Positions 1-8,741 of a stretch of DNA of 34,019 nucleotides are shown piece by piece. Positions within the stretch are counted from its first letter, which is position 1, and the number at the start of each line of letters is the position of its first letter. This DNA comes from Ghiorsea sp. (GTDB lineage Bacteria > Pseudomonadota > Zetaproteobacteria > Mariprofundales > Mariprofundaceae), in contig JAUZSH010000040.1 in the NCBI GenBank assembly GCA_030949605.1, forward strand, positions 1 through 34,019, in the 5' to 3' direction. The notes below the pieces were generated by a model. It was not told where the DNA came from. It saw nothing but the letters and a program-made list of their open reading frames with translations, and did no database searches. A program made the translations under genes and the position numbers.

Positions 1-209
1 GTGTTTTTTATGTGGTTCGCAGCATCATCGATATGAATGAAAAGGCGATGTGTGTCGGGCAAGTGAAAATGTTCTTTTGCGGTCTTCACCACTGCTTCAC
101 GGTATTCAACGGCGTGTACATTTAATTCGGGAAAACTGCTAAGCAGGTTTTTTGTCATTGAGCCGTGCTCATCTGCTGTTGATGAGATACAGGTTCCATG
201 AATATCCAT
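1..209 (-). CDS. Spermidine/spermine synthase-like methyltransferase-fold protein, partial and probably N-terminally truncated
   Basis: A minus-strand reading frame is open from an ATG at 209 to the window edge. Its residues GSMTKNLLSSFPELN, followed by VHAVEYREAVVKTAKEHF and a later HIDDAA, resemble the nucleotide-binding part of spermidine-synthase-like proteins: the end of the glycine-rich loop, the acidic ribose-binding E, and the next acidic motif. The usual N-terminal part and the LxxGxGGG half of the loop are missing. Only 12 bases separate the ATG from a 168-bp MITE at 222-389. An alternative frame just upstream reads SHQQQMSTA, which looks like the segment that normally precedes the loop, so a small deletion or frameshift may have joined the two. 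The gene continues outside the window. The family call is by motif only; whether the fragment is expressed is unknown. Confidence 0.5.
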   Translation of the reverse strand, partial: MDIHGTCISSTADEHGSMTKNLLSSFPELNVHAVEYREAVVKTAKEHFHLPDTHRLFIHIDDAANHIKN

Positions 210-221
210 TGTTTATACCTC

Positions 222-389
222 TTAACCCGCATTATTCACAAATACAGCCGCGCCCTTGCTTGTCCCTTTATTCGCAACAAATCTCTCATCAATCGTTAGT
301 AAGCGCGGCTACGAGCGATTTCTTTAAAATTCGTTGCAAACAAAGGTTCTACGCAATCATCACGACGATTTATGAATAATGCGGGTTAA
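222..389. mobile_element. 168-bp MITE, copy 1
   Basis: The element begins and ends with the 17-base terminal inverted repeat TTAACCCGCATTATTCA (second base pair of the outer TTAA shared). It has an internal inverted pair AGCCGCGC/GCGCGGCT and no credible gene. A second copy of the same length lies at 23858-24025 in the opposite orientation and differs at one base when read on the same strand. If the element is taken one base wider on the left and two on the right, ACCT flanks both sides and could be a target duplication. No transposase with these ends is present in the window. Confidence 0.88.
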
Positions 390-556
390 AGACCTCGGCT
401 GCATCTGCGTTAAAAATAAGCCTTCAGTCCTCATTTATTACCAATAAACTGTGGTTTCACCCTTGTTTTCGCCTTGATTCTCTCAAACAACCACTACGGT
501 GCAGAGGTCTCTGATAGATTATGGAGTAAGTGAGATATTCTTGCTATCGTGCGCTC

Positions 557-2530
557 ATGAATGAAGTGACATCAAATCAGTTAAATTCTGAGCAATACGA
601 AGCAGTACATTATCGGGGTGGACCATTGTTGGTTCTGGCGGGCGCGGGTTCGGGGAAAACACGGGTGATTACCGAGCGCATTGGTGCTTTGGTGGAACGT
701 GACGTGCCTGAAGATGCGATTACAGCCGTGACATTCACCAACAAAGCTGCGCGAGAAATGCGTGAGCGATTGGAAAAACGCTTGGGCGAAAATAAGGTTA
801 AACGACTGCGTATTTGTACATTTCACGCTTTGGGGCTGATGATAATTAGAGAGCATGCCGAACTTGTGGGGCGCAGGGCGCGGATGTCTATTTTTGCTGT
901 GCCTGAGCAAAAGTCTGCCATGCGTTCGGTGCTTACCGATTTGAAGCTGCCTACTGATGGCGATCAAGTGGATAGAGTGTTGCAGAAGGTATCCATGCTC
1001 AAAAGTGGGATGGCTGAAAGACAAGACAATGCTATAACCGTGATTGCTGATAAGTATGATGCACTTTTACAAAAAATGAATGCTGTGGATTTTGATGATT
1101 GCATTGGTTTGCCACTTCGTATTTTAAATGAAGATACAGATGCTAGAGCTTTGTGGCAAAGCCGATGCCGCCATTTTTTGGTGGATGAATACCAGGATTC
1201 AAGCCGAATGCAGTATGATTTTGTACGTTTGTTGGCTCCTGGCAATGCCAATCTCACTGTGGTGGGTGATGATGACCAGTCCATTTATGGTTGGCGGGGT
1301 GCTGAAATTAAAAATCTATTTCAATTGGAGCGTGATTATCCCACATTGAAGGTGATTAAGTTGGAGGAAAATTACCGCTCCACAGGTTCGATTTTACAAG
1401 GTTCAAACAGTTTGATTGCCAACAACAGCGAGCGGTTGGGTAAAACATTGCGCTCCAATTTGGGTGTGGGGAAAAAGATTCGGGTTTGGCAGGCAGAAAC
1501 AGCAGACGCAGAAGCCGAACGGGTCACTGCAGAAATCAGAGCGCAACACGCTGCAAACAAGCTGAAGTGGGACGATTTTTGTGTGCTGTATCGCGCATCA
1601 TTCCGCGCCAGAGCTTTTGAAATGGCCATGCGAGAAGCGGGTGTTCCGTATCATGTGAGTGGGGGTATGTCTTTTTTTGACCGCGCAGAAATTCAAGATT
1701 TACTGGCGTATTTGAAATTGGTTGGCAATTTCTCCGATGATTTGGCATTGATGCGGGCGATTTCTCGCCCAAGGCGGGGTGTTGGCAGTAAAACCTTAGA
1801 AGTGTTGGGGCAACTTGCTCATGAAAAGCAAAGTTCATTGTTAGAGGCTGCTTTGGAAGATGATTTTGACCATCCTAAAGCACATGTCCTGCGTGCTTTT
1901 GCTAAAATGCTGGTGGATATTGAGCATGTGTTTTTATACGGTGAAGCTGATGATGCTTTTGATATACTGCTTTCTGAATCAGGTTTGGAAGAAGCCATTC
2001 GCAGCGAAGCCGAAGATGAGGATGAAGCCGAACGGCGCATGGGTAATGTGATGAGTTTGCGCAGGTGGTGGTTGCGTCACAGTGAAAGCGGGGGCGATTT
2101 AGCATCCTTTTTGCAGCATGTGTATTTGGCAGCAGATGATAAAGATGATGACCCTGAAGGTCAAATTCGTTTGATGACTGTACATGCCGCGAAAGGCTTG
2201 GAATTTTCACATGTATTTGTGGTTGGTATGGAAGCAGGGACATTCCCTCATAAAAGTGCATTGGAAGAAAATCGCTTGGAAGAAGAACGACGTTTGATGT
2301 ATGTGGCAATGACACGGGCGCGTCACCGTTTGACCCTCAGCTTCGCTAAATCGCAAAAGAAATTTGGGCAGGTTGAGCAAATGGGACCATCACCTTTCTT
2401 GAAAGAAATTGATGCTGATGTACTGAACTGGGTGGATAAAGATTCAGGGTCGGAAGAAGATAAAGCAGAAAGTAAAGCAGAGGTGGATGCGCATATGGCA
2501 GCCATGCGTGAAATGCTGGGTTTAAATTAA
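557..2530 (+). CDS. rep: ATP-dependent DNA helicase Rep (UvrD/Rep superfamily 1A)
   Basis: This is a 3'-5' single-strand DNA translocase and helicase that would assist replication forks past bound proteins. From N to C terminus it shows Walker A (GAGSGKT, K near residue 34), FTNKAAREM, the motif II box VDEYQD, motif III GDDDQSIYGWRGA, motif IV ENYRS, motif V TVHAAKGLEF and motif VI RRLMYVAMTRAR. The early stretch CTFHALGLMIIREH is closer to Rep than to UvrD, and the length of about 657 residues fits E. coli Rep (about 673). A GTG at 530 in the same frame would add nine residues, but alignment with the family favours the ATG at 557. Neither start has a clear Shine-Dalgarno sequence. No terminator is visible before the next gene. 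Confidence 0.93.
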   Translation: MNEVTSNQLNSEQYEAVHYRGGPLLVLAGAGSGKTRVITERIGALVERDVPEDAITAVTFTNKAAREMRERLEKRLGENKVKRLRICTFHALGLMIIREHAELVGRRARMSIFAVPEQKSAMRSVLTDLKLPTDGDQVDRVLQKVSMLKSGMAERQDNAITVIADKYDALLQKMNAVDFDDCIGLPLRILNEDTDARALWQSRCRHFLVDEYQDSSRMQYDFVRLLAPGNANLTVVGDDDQSIYGWRGAEIKNLFQLERDYPTLKVIKLEENYRSTGSILQGSNSLIANNSERLGKTLRSNLGVGKKIRVWQAETADAEAERVTAEIRAQHAANKLKWDDFCVLYRASFRARAFEMAMREAGVPYHVSGGMSFFDRAEIQDLLAYLKLVGNFSDDLALMRAISRPRRGVGSKTLEVLGQLAHEKQSSLLEAALEDDFDHPKAHVLRAFAKMLVDIEHVFLYGEADDAFDILLSESGLEEAIRSEAEDEDEAERRMGNVMSLRRWWLRHSESGGDLASFLQHVYLAADDKDDDPEGQIRLMTVHAAKGLEFSHVFVVGMEAGTFPHKSALEENRLEEERRLMYVAMTRARHRLTLSFAKSQKKFGQVEQMGPSPFLKEIDADVLNWVDKDSGSEEDKAESKAEVDAHMAAMREMLGLN

Positions 2531-2535
2531 AAGTT

Positions 2536-2709
2536 ATGAATAGTGATCATACACATACCTCTCAATTTCAAGTGACACCACCAGAAAGTATGGGAGATAG
2601 AATACTTTTCTTTGATAAGTTGCATGTTTTTTATTACCTTTTTTACCGCTGGTTGGTGTGTTTTCAATATTTAATTTTATGTCGGATTATATGCCGATTG
2701 CTATTTTAG
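2536..2709 (+). other. 57-codon open frame, possible displaced N-terminus of the downstream kinase
   Basis: An ATG at 2536, six bases after the rep stop, opens a 57-codon frame that runs into the start of the histidine kinase in another frame. Its residues ESMGDRILFFDKLHVFYYLF look like ordinary protein and then turn hydrophobic (YRWLVCFQYLIL). The kinase frame begins at a GTG with no ribosome-binding site. A single shift near 2650 would fuse the two and give the kinase an N-terminal cytoplasmic leader of about 38 residues. It may equally be a chance frame. Confidence 0.3.
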
Positions 2710-4682
2710 AATTAATTTTATTTTTATTGGGGACAGCGACATACTTATTCAGAGAAAGGATAAATAGCCATGTTCTGATGCAAGTGAGTGTAGGTTATAT
2801 TTCGTTGTTGTTTCTTGCTTTTGTATTTCTCCCAACGGTGGGTGAAAATGCCTATGTTTGGGCCATGGGGCTGCCTTATTTTATAAGTTATATTGCTGGT
2901 TCAAGAGCTTCTATATATTGGTCTGTTTCTTTTTTTATAGTAGCGATTGCTCTTGGTGTAAGTCTGTTTCTGATGGGTATAGATTTATATTGGTCTTGGG
3001 ATATTGCGCCATATTTGATGATGCCATACGTGTTATCAGCTATATTTGCGGCATTGTTTGCTCGAAATTTAGAAAAATATCTCAAAGATTTCATACAAGC
3101 GCAGAAGATTATTGTGCAAGACATTAAAATTATTGAAGAAAATGAGGCGAGGTACCGCACGCTTTTGCAATCTTCCATGAATGCGGTTGCGGTGAGTCAA
3201 AAAGGGCGATGGGCGTATGCAAACCCAGCCTGTTTAAAGTTGTTTGGTGCATCTTCATTCGAGGTGCTTCAAGGTAAACCGATGATGGATAGTGTGCATC
3301 CAGATTCGTGGGCGATTGTTAAAGAAAGAACCAAGCAACTCAAGTATCACCAAGCAACATTATCCATCATTGAAGAAAAATTTTTACGCGTAGATGGCTC
3401 TGTTTTTGTTGCCGAAGTGAGTGCATCACCTATTGTTTTTGATGGCGAAGCATCCAATTTGATTAATATCCGAGATATTACTGAACTCAAGCGGCTTGAG
3501 CAGGAGCAAAAAGACCATGAGCAGCAATTGGCACAAACGCAGCGTCTTGAATCATTGGGTATATTGGCGGGAGGTATTGCTCACGACTTTAATAACTTAT
3601 TAACTGTGATTTCAGGGAATTCTGAGATGTTACGGATGACAGTTTCGGAGATTGGACATGCAGATAAATACCTCAACTATATTGATGAAAGTTGCGGTTA
3701 TGCTGCTGACTTATGTCGGCAAATGCTGGCGTATGCTGGTCAAAGTAAACTTGCTGTGGGTGCATTTGACTTGAGTGAGCTGGTTGATTCAATGGGTTCT
3801 CTGATTCAATCATCGGCTGATAGTCATGTGAAAATTCGCATGGATTTACTGGGAGCATCATTGGTCACAGTGAAAGCTGATGTCACACAAATTAAGCAAG
3901 TTGTGTTAAATGTTATCGTGAATGCTGTGGAGGCTATTGGGCAAAGAGATGGTGAAATTGATCTTCGGACTTATACCACTTATCTTGATCAACAGCAGCT
4001 TAAGGATTTGTTTAATGGTCAAGCTATCAAGGCTGGTGAATATGCAGTCTTTGAAGTCCGTGATACAGGCTGTGGCATATCTAGAGATTTACAGAAGAAA
4101 ATATTCGACCCCTTTGTGACCACCAAAGCAACAGGCTCAGGTTTGGGCTTATCTGCAGTGCTTGGTGTTGTGCAGGCGCACCAGGGTGGTTTGAAGTTGC
4201 AGTCCCAAGAAAAAAAAGGCACAACCATTGCTATCTATTTGCCTGTTGCCGAACGTGAAAAAGAAGCTGTAATTCTTTCGCATGAAGACAAAGGTATCGA
4301 AGCATGGGCAGGTGGCAGCTTGGCTCTGATTGTTGATGATGAGGACATGGTTCAAGAGGTTTTGGCTTCTTTTGTCCAAGAAATGAGCTTTAAGGTGATC
4401 ACAGCGTGTGATGGCGAAGAGGCTGTTCGGTTGTATAAAAAACACCATCAAGATTTAAAAGTCGTATTGATGGATGTGACCATGCCTAAAATGGGAGGGG
4501 TAGAGGCTATGATGAACATGCGTCATTGTGATGCCAGTGTGCCTATTATTTTACTATCGGGTTATACCCAACGGGATGTGATGAATGAAGAAGGTTTGGA
4601 TCACCCCGATGGTTTTATATCTAAGCCCTTTCAAATTGGGGATGTTAAGAAAGTTCTATGTCAAACGATAGGAATAAAATAA
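2658..4682 (+). CDS. Membrane-bound PAS hybrid sensor histidine kinase with receiver domain
   Basis: This is a signal-transducing kinase of 674 residues if started at the GTG; ATGs at 2679 and 2691 are alternatives and none has a good Shine-Dalgarno. Residues about 10-140 are hydrophobic and form several membrane helices. A PAS domain spans about 160-275. The HisKA dimerisation box has H309 in GGIAHDFNNLLT. The ATPase domain has N422, the DTGCG G1 box at 469-473 and GSGLGLSA near 493-500. The receiver domain covers about 555-670, with D560/D561, phospho-acceptor D606 in LMDVTMP, and K656. The input signal cannot be read from the sequence. The stop overlaps the next gene's start (TAATG), so the kinase and the phosphohexomutase are probably co-translated, though a functional link is not evident. 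The N-terminus may be frameshifted (see 2536-2709). Confidence 0.9.
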   Translation: MFSIFNFMSDYMPIAILELILFLLGTATYLFRERINSHVLMQVSVGYISLLFLAFVFLPTVGENAYVWAMGLPYFISYIAGSRASIYWSVSFFIVAIALGVSLFLMGIDLYWSWDIAPYLMMPYVLSAIFAALFARNLEKYLKDFIQAQKIIVQDIKIIEENEARYRTLLQSSMNAVAVSQKGRWAYANPACLKLFGASSFEVLQGKPMMDSVHPDSWAIVKERTKQLKYHQATLSIIEEKFLRVDGSVFVAEVSASPIVFDGEASNLINIRDITELKRLEQEQKDHEQQLAQTQRLESLGILAGGIAHDFNNLLTVISGNSEMLRMTVSEIGHADKYLNYIDESCGYAADLCRQMLAYAGQSKLAVGAFDLSELVDSMGSLIQSSADSHVKIRMDLLGASLVTVKADVTQIKQVVLNVIVNAVEAIGQRDGEIDLRTYTTYLDQQQLKDLFNGQAIKAGEYAVFEVRDTGCGISRDLQKKIFDPFVTTKATGSGLGLSAVLGVVQAHQGGLKLQSQEKKGTTIAIYLPVAEREKEAVILSHEDKGIEAWAGGSLALIVDDEDMVQEVLASFVQEMSFKVITACDGEEAVRLYKKHHQDLKVVLMDVTMPKMGGVEAMMNMRHCDASVPIILLSGYTQRDVMNEEGLDHPDGFISKPFQIGDVKKVLCQTIGIK

Positions 4683-6142
4683 TGATTCATATTAAAGCGT
4701 TAATGGAAAGTAGTGGTGTCAAATTTGGCACATCAGGGGCAAGGGGTTTGGTCGTGGATATGACCGACCAAGTGTGCTTTGCTTATACCACAGCATTCTT
4801 ACAGTATCTTGAGGCTCATGGCTTGGTGTCCAAAGGTGCGGCTGTGGCTGTGGCTGGTGATTATCGACAAAGCAGTCCGAGAATCATGGAAGCAGTTGGT
4901 CTGGCGATTCAAGAAGCAGGTTTTAAGCCAGTAAACTGCGGCTTTGTGCCTACGCCTGCTGTGGCAGCGTATGCCATCAAGCGTCATATACCAAGTATCA
5001 TGGTGACGGGCAGCCATATCCCAGATGATAGAAATGGAATTAAGTTTTATAAACCTGAAGGTGAGATTCTTAAAAATGATGAACAAGGTATGTGTTCACG
5101 CTCGATTGAGCTTGATACAACTTTGTTTGATGAGCGTGGGCAAAAAACACATGCTTTTGCTTGGGCAACTGAGACGCAAGATGCTTATCATGAGTTTGTG
5201 GCGCGATATATCAACTTTTTGCCGTCAAGTTGTTTAAAAGGCAGGCGTGTTGGCGTGTATGAACATTCTTCAGTTGCGCGAGAAGCATTGGTTGAAATTA
5301 TGTTGGGTTTAGGTGCAGATGTGGTTCGCCTCGGACACTCCGATAAGTTTATTCCCGTCGATACTGAAGCCGTGCGTGATGAAGATGTATTGCTTGCCAA
5401 AGCTTGGGTAGATAAACACCAGTTGGATTGCATTGTCTCAGCCGATGGTGATGGTGATAGACCATTGGTGAGTGATGAAAAAGGTGTATGGTTGCGTGGT
5501 GATGTGTTGGGTATTGCGTGTGCCAAATATTTAGGTGCAGAGCATGTGGTTATGCCTGTAAGTTGTAATTCAGCAGTAGAGAAAAGTGATTATTTCAGAT
5601 CCGTCAGCCGCACACGTATTGGCTCGCCCTTTGTTATTGAAGTGATGAATACATTATTGAAAGAAGGTCAAACCAATGTGGTAGGTTATGAAGCCAACGG
5701 CGGTTTCTTAACCGCATCCGCTATTAAAAAAGGCGGTGAAACATTAACGGCATTGCCCACACGGGATGCCGTGATTGTGCCATTGATGTTGTTGTTGGCA
5801 GCTAAAGATAAGGGTTTAACTCTATCCGAGTTGATGCAAGGTTTGCCGCAGCGGTTTACAGCGAGTGATAGGCTTAAAGGCGTGCCGACTGAAGTGAGTC
5901 AGCAAAATATTGCAAATTTAAAGCAGGATAAAGCTTGGTTTGAGCAACAATTTGGGGAAGTCGTCAATGTTGATGAAACCGATGGTTTTAGAATGACATT
6001 TGCATCAGGTATTGTGGTTCATTTGCGCCCATCAGGTAATGCGCCTGAACTGCGTTGTTATGTTGAAGCAGAGCGTGCTGCAAAAGCAGAGAGTGTATTG
6101 CTTCAATGTTTGGATTATTTGAAATCATGGTTGAATCAATAG
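4682..6142 (+). CDS. Phosphomannomutase/phosphoglucomutase family phosphohexomutase
   Basis: The enzyme would interconvert hexose 6-phosphate and 1-phosphate for nucleotide-sugar and envelope polysaccharide synthesis in the cytoplasm. All four signatures of the alpha-D-phosphohexomutase family are visible: the phosphoserine loop TGSHIP (S about residue 111), the metal site DGDGDR (about 255-260), the sugar-specificity loop GYEANGG, and the phosphate-binding loop RPSGNAPELR near 449. The ATG at 4682 is preferred because AGGA lies 10-12 bases upstream and it overlaps the kinase stop as TAATG; an in-frame ATG at 4658 would add eight residues inside the kinase gene. The substrate (mannose, glucose or glucosamine) is not decided. 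GYEANGG with DGDGDR favours a PMM/PGM-type enzyme over GlmM. Confidence 0.87.
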   Translation: MIHIKALMESSGVKFGTSGARGLVVDMTDQVCFAYTTAFLQYLEAHGLVSKGAAVAVAGDYRQSSPRIMEAVGLAIQEAGFKPVNCGFVPTPAVAAYAIKRHIPSIMVTGSHIPDDRNGIKFYKPEGEILKNDEQGMCSRSIELDTTLFDERGQKTHAFAWATETQDAYHEFVARYINFLPSSCLKGRRVGVYEHSSVAREALVEIMLGLGADVVRLGHSDKFIPVDTEAVRDEDVLLAKAWVDKHQLDCIVSADGDGDRPLVSDEKGVWLRGDVLGIACAKYLGAEHVVMPVSCNSAVEKSDYFRSVSRTRIGSPFVIEVMNTLLKEGQTNVVGYEANGGFLTASAIKKGGETLTALPTRDAVIVPLMLLLAAKDKGLTLSELMQGLPQRFTASDRLKGVPTEVSQQNIANLKQDKAWFEQQFGEVVNVDETDGFRMTFASGIVVHLRPSGNAPELRCYVEAERAAKAESVLLQCLDYLKSWLNQ

Positions 6143-6151
6143 GAGTTGGAT

Positions 6152-6595
6152 ATGAAATTAAATGTGTACCTTTCGGGTGAGATTCACAGTGATTGGCGTG
6201 AACAAATCAAAGCAGGTTGCGCAGCACATGATTTGGATATTACATTCACATCAGCCATTACCAATCATGAAGACAGTGATGCTGCTGGTGATGTTTTGGG
6301 TGCTGAAGAGTGCAGCTTTTGGCGGGATCATAAGTCTGCCAAAGTGAATGCTATTCGCATCAAAACATTGCTTGAACAATGTGATGTGGCAGTTGTTCGT
6401 TTTGGAGATAAATATAAGCAATGGAACGCTGCTTTTGATGCGGGTTTTTGTGCGGCAAAAGGCACACCGTATATCACACTGCATGATGAAAATATTGTTC
6501 ACCCGCTTAAAGAAGTGGATGGTTCAGCTATGGCATGGGCAACTACGCCTGAGCAGGTGGTTGAAATTTTGCAATATGTTGTCCGTGTATCGTAA
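6152..6595 (+). CDS. YtoQ family protein
   Basis: This is a small cytoplasmic protein of 147 residues with the YtoQ-family pattern. It starts with NVYLSGEIHSDWR, carries the acidic stretch NHEDSD and the block SFWRDHKSAKVNAIR, and then has VVRFGDKYKQWNAAFDAG. The fold is probably related to nucleoside 2-deoxyribosyltransferases, judging from the N-terminal YLSG-x-I motif and the DAG box, but no biochemical role is established. The ATG at 6152 follows TAGGAG with good spacing; an in-frame TTG at 6146 is less likely. It lies 9 bases after the phosphohexomutase stop, so it is probably in that operon, and it ends before a terminator. Confidence 0.8.
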   Translation: MKLNVYLSGEIHSDWREQIKAGCAAHDLDITFTSAITNHEDSDAAGDVLGAEECSFWRDHKSAKVNAIRIKTLLEQCDVAVVRFGDKYKQWNAAFDAGFCAAKGTPYITLHDENIVHPLKEVDGSAMAWATTPEQVVEILQYVVRVS

Positions 6596-6655
6596 AAAAG
6601 TTCATATCTTTAAAAGCTTGATATAACCAAGTAAAAACATATCCTTCGCGGGGTT

Positions 6656-6682
6656 AAAAGTGGGCTATGGCTCGCTTTTTTT
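6656..6682 (+). terminator. Rho-independent terminator after the YtoQ gene
   Basis: AAAAGTGGGC pairs with GCTCGCTTTT around a TATG loop (two G-U pairs), followed by a run of seven T. It separates the kinase-mutase-ytoQ group from the rimP operon. Confidence 0.85.
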
Positions 6683-6722
6683 GTTTTATAAGTGCTTTGA
6701 AAAACGTGAGGTAGATTGCTAA

Positions 6723-7238
6723 GTGGCTGATATTGAAACCATAATCAAAGAGTTGGCAGAGCCGATTGTTGAAGAGCTTGAGATTGATTTGATGGGCGTT
6801 GTGCTTGGTGGCGGGAAAGATATGCGCTTGGTTCGTGTAGTCGTGGACAAAAAAGGTGGTGTGGGCGTGGAAGCATTGCGTCGGTTGAGTAAAGGCCTAT
6901 CGCTTCAATTGGATGCGGAAGATTTGATTCCAGGCAAGTTTCATTTGGAAATAAGTTCGCCAGGTTTTGATTGGCCATTGACTACGGATAAAGACTTTAA
7001 ACGCTATGAAGGCGATTGGTTGAGAATCTCTTTTGAAGATGGTCGCCCAGTGCTTGAAGGTGAAAACCTTGGTTTGAATCAGGCGGGTGATTTGATGATT
7101 AAAATCAAACGCGGCGAGAAGGTTGTTGATTTGGCTAAGACAGTCAAAGTCATTCGTACAGTGAACTGGAGCAAAGTCTCAGGCGGTATGAAAGATAAGA
7201 AAAAACGCGGGAAGTCAAACGCAAAGAAGAAAAGCTAG
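6723..7238 (+). CDS. rimP: Ribosome maturation factor RimP
   Basis: RimP assists late assembly of the 30S subunit. The 171-residue protein has the usual N-terminal domain (VEELEIDLMGVVLGGG, then RLVRVVVDKKGGVGVE) and the conserved LEISSPGFDWPLT, where most homologues have SPGLDRPL. The C-terminal SH3-like domain is followed by a very basic tail (KDKKKRGKSNAKKKS). The start is a GTG at 6723, with GAGGT about 12 bases upstream. It is the first gene of the rimP-nusA-ylxR-infB-rbfA order found in many bacteria, and nusA follows after 29 bases. Confidence 0.93.
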   Translation: MADIETIIKELAEPIVEELEIDLMGVVLGGGKDMRLVRVVVDKKGGVGVEALRRLSKGLSLQLDAEDLIPGKFHLEISSPGFDWPLTTDKDFKRYEGDWLRISFEDGRPVLEGENLGLNQAGDLMIKIKRGEKVVDLAKTVKVIRTVNWSKVSGGMKDKKKRGKSNAKKKS

Positions 7239-7267
7239 ATTAAAATGATATTGAAGGGTTGTGAAAA

Positions 7268-8734
7268 ATGAACGCAGATATGTTGGCAGTAGCAGACGCG
7301 GTTGCGCGTGAAAAATCAGTGGAGCGTGAGCTTGTACTGGAGTCTATGGAGCAGGCATTGAAGACGGCAGCACGCCGAACTTATGGCACGAAAGTTGTAG
7401 AAGCGACCATTAATCGTTTGACGGGTAACCTTTCTTTGTTTCACGTGCGTACAGTAGTTGAAGAAGTTGAAGATGAAGAAAATGAGCTGACTTTAGAGCA
7501 AGGTCAAGCGATGGATGACAAGGCAGGTGTTGGTTATCAATTCCGCGAACCTTTAGCGCCGATTGAACTTGACCGCGTTGCAGCACAAACAGCAAAACAA
7601 GTGATTAATCAAAAGATACGTGAAGCAGAGCGTGCGCAAGTGGTTGCTGAATATGAACCGCGTGTGGGTGAAATCGTTGTTGGTATTGTGAAGCGTGTCG
7701 AACGTGGCAATGTTTATATTGAGCTGGGTCGTGGCGAAGGTGTGATGTATCGTGAAGATCTCTTGCCGCGTGAATCATTTCGTCAAGGCGATCGGGTTCG
7801 CACGTATTTGCGAGAAGTTCGCAATCAGCCTAAGGGTGCGTTGGTTTATTTGTCTCGCGCTGATGCGGGCATGGTATTAAAATTATTTCAGCAAGAAGTG
7901 CCTGAAATTAAAGATGGAATGGTGGCGATTCAAGCCATTTCGCGTGACCCTGGTTCGCGTAGTAAAATTGCTGTGATTTCAACTGATGTTGGTATTGACC
8001 CAGTGGGTGCGTGTGTGGGTATGCGTGGCGCACGTGTGCAAGCAGTAGTGAATGAGTTGCATGGTGAAAAAATTGATATTATTGAATGGACAGAAGACCC
8101 CGCTGCATTCGTCGTGAATGCTTTAGCACCCGCAGAAATAGAACGTGTATTGGTGGATGAAGATACAGGCACGATTGAAGTTGCAGTCGCTGAAGACCAA
8201 CTTGCAATTGCGATTGGTCGTCGTGGTCAAAATGTGCGCCTAGCTTCTGAATTGACGGGTTGGAAGGTTGAAATCATGACCTTGGGCGATGAAAAAGAAA
8301 AACGTGCCACGGAAATTCAAGCTGCAAAAGATGAATTTATGGCAGGTCTTGATATTGATGAAGATTTTTCCTTGCTGCTTGTCGGTGAAGGCTTTATGTC
8401 TTTGTCTGACCTTGCATACTGCAATCTTACGGAATTGGTTGCTATTGAAGGCTTGGCAGAAGAGTTGGCAGAAGAGTTGCAAAAGCGTGCGCGAGATAGT
8501 TTATTGAAGTCAGCATTGAAAGAAGAAAGTGATGAAGCTTTGGTTGCGCTGTTGGATATTGAAGGTATGACGGCTGAAATTGCCGAAGCTTTAACGCTGC
8601 AAAATATTCTCAGTGCAAATGCATTGGCAGATTCAGCAAGTGATGATATTGAACCGATTGAAGGTTTGGAAGAAGATGTGTTGAATGCTTTGATTATTGC
8701 AGCGCGTGAAGCTTGCGGATGGTTTAAAGACTGA
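7268..8734 (+). CDS. nusA: Transcription termination/antitermination factor NusA
   Basis: NusA binds RNA polymerase and nascent RNA and modulates pausing, termination and antitermination. The protein has 488 residues, close to E. coli NusA (495). It has the N-terminal polymerase-binding domain (residues 1-130, start EKSVERELVLESMEQALKTA), an S1 domain (GEIVVGIVKRVERGNVYIEL), and two KH domains with DPVGACVGMRGARVQAV and AIGRRGQNVRLASEL. Two acidic helix-hairpin-helix-like repeats (FSLLLVGEGFMSLSDLAY and the later EGLEEDVLNAL) close the protein, as in proteobacterial NusA. The ATG at 7268 lies downstream of a GAAGGG motif. Confidence 0.95.
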   Translation: MNADMLAVADAVAREKSVERELVLESMEQALKTAARRTYGTKVVEATINRLTGNLSLFHVRTVVEEVEDEENELTLEQGQAMDDKAGVGYQFREPLAPIELDRVAAQTAKQVINQKIREAERAQVVAEYEPRVGEIVVGIVKRVERGNVYIELGRGEGVMYREDLLPRESFRQGDRVRTYLREVRNQPKGALVYLSRADAGMVLKLFQQEVPEIKDGMVAIQAISRDPGSRSKIAVISTDVGIDPVGACVGMRGARVQAVVNELHGEKIDIIEWTEDPAAFVVNALAPAEIERVLVDEDTGTIEVAVAEDQLAIAIGRRGQNVRLASELTGWKVEIMTLGDEKEKRATEIQAAKDEFMAGLDIDEDFSLLLVGEGFMSLSDLAYCNLTELVAIEGLAEELAEELQKRARDSLLKSALKEESDEALVALLDIEGMTAEIAEALTLQNILSANALADSASDDIEPIEGLEEDVLNALIIAAREACGWFKD

Positions 8735-8741
8735 TTTGACG

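Noticed and set aside
152-379. 75-codon plus-strand frame across the first MITE
   Set aside because: It spans the MITE and a gene fragment on the other strand, has no homology that can be recognised and no ribosome-binding site.
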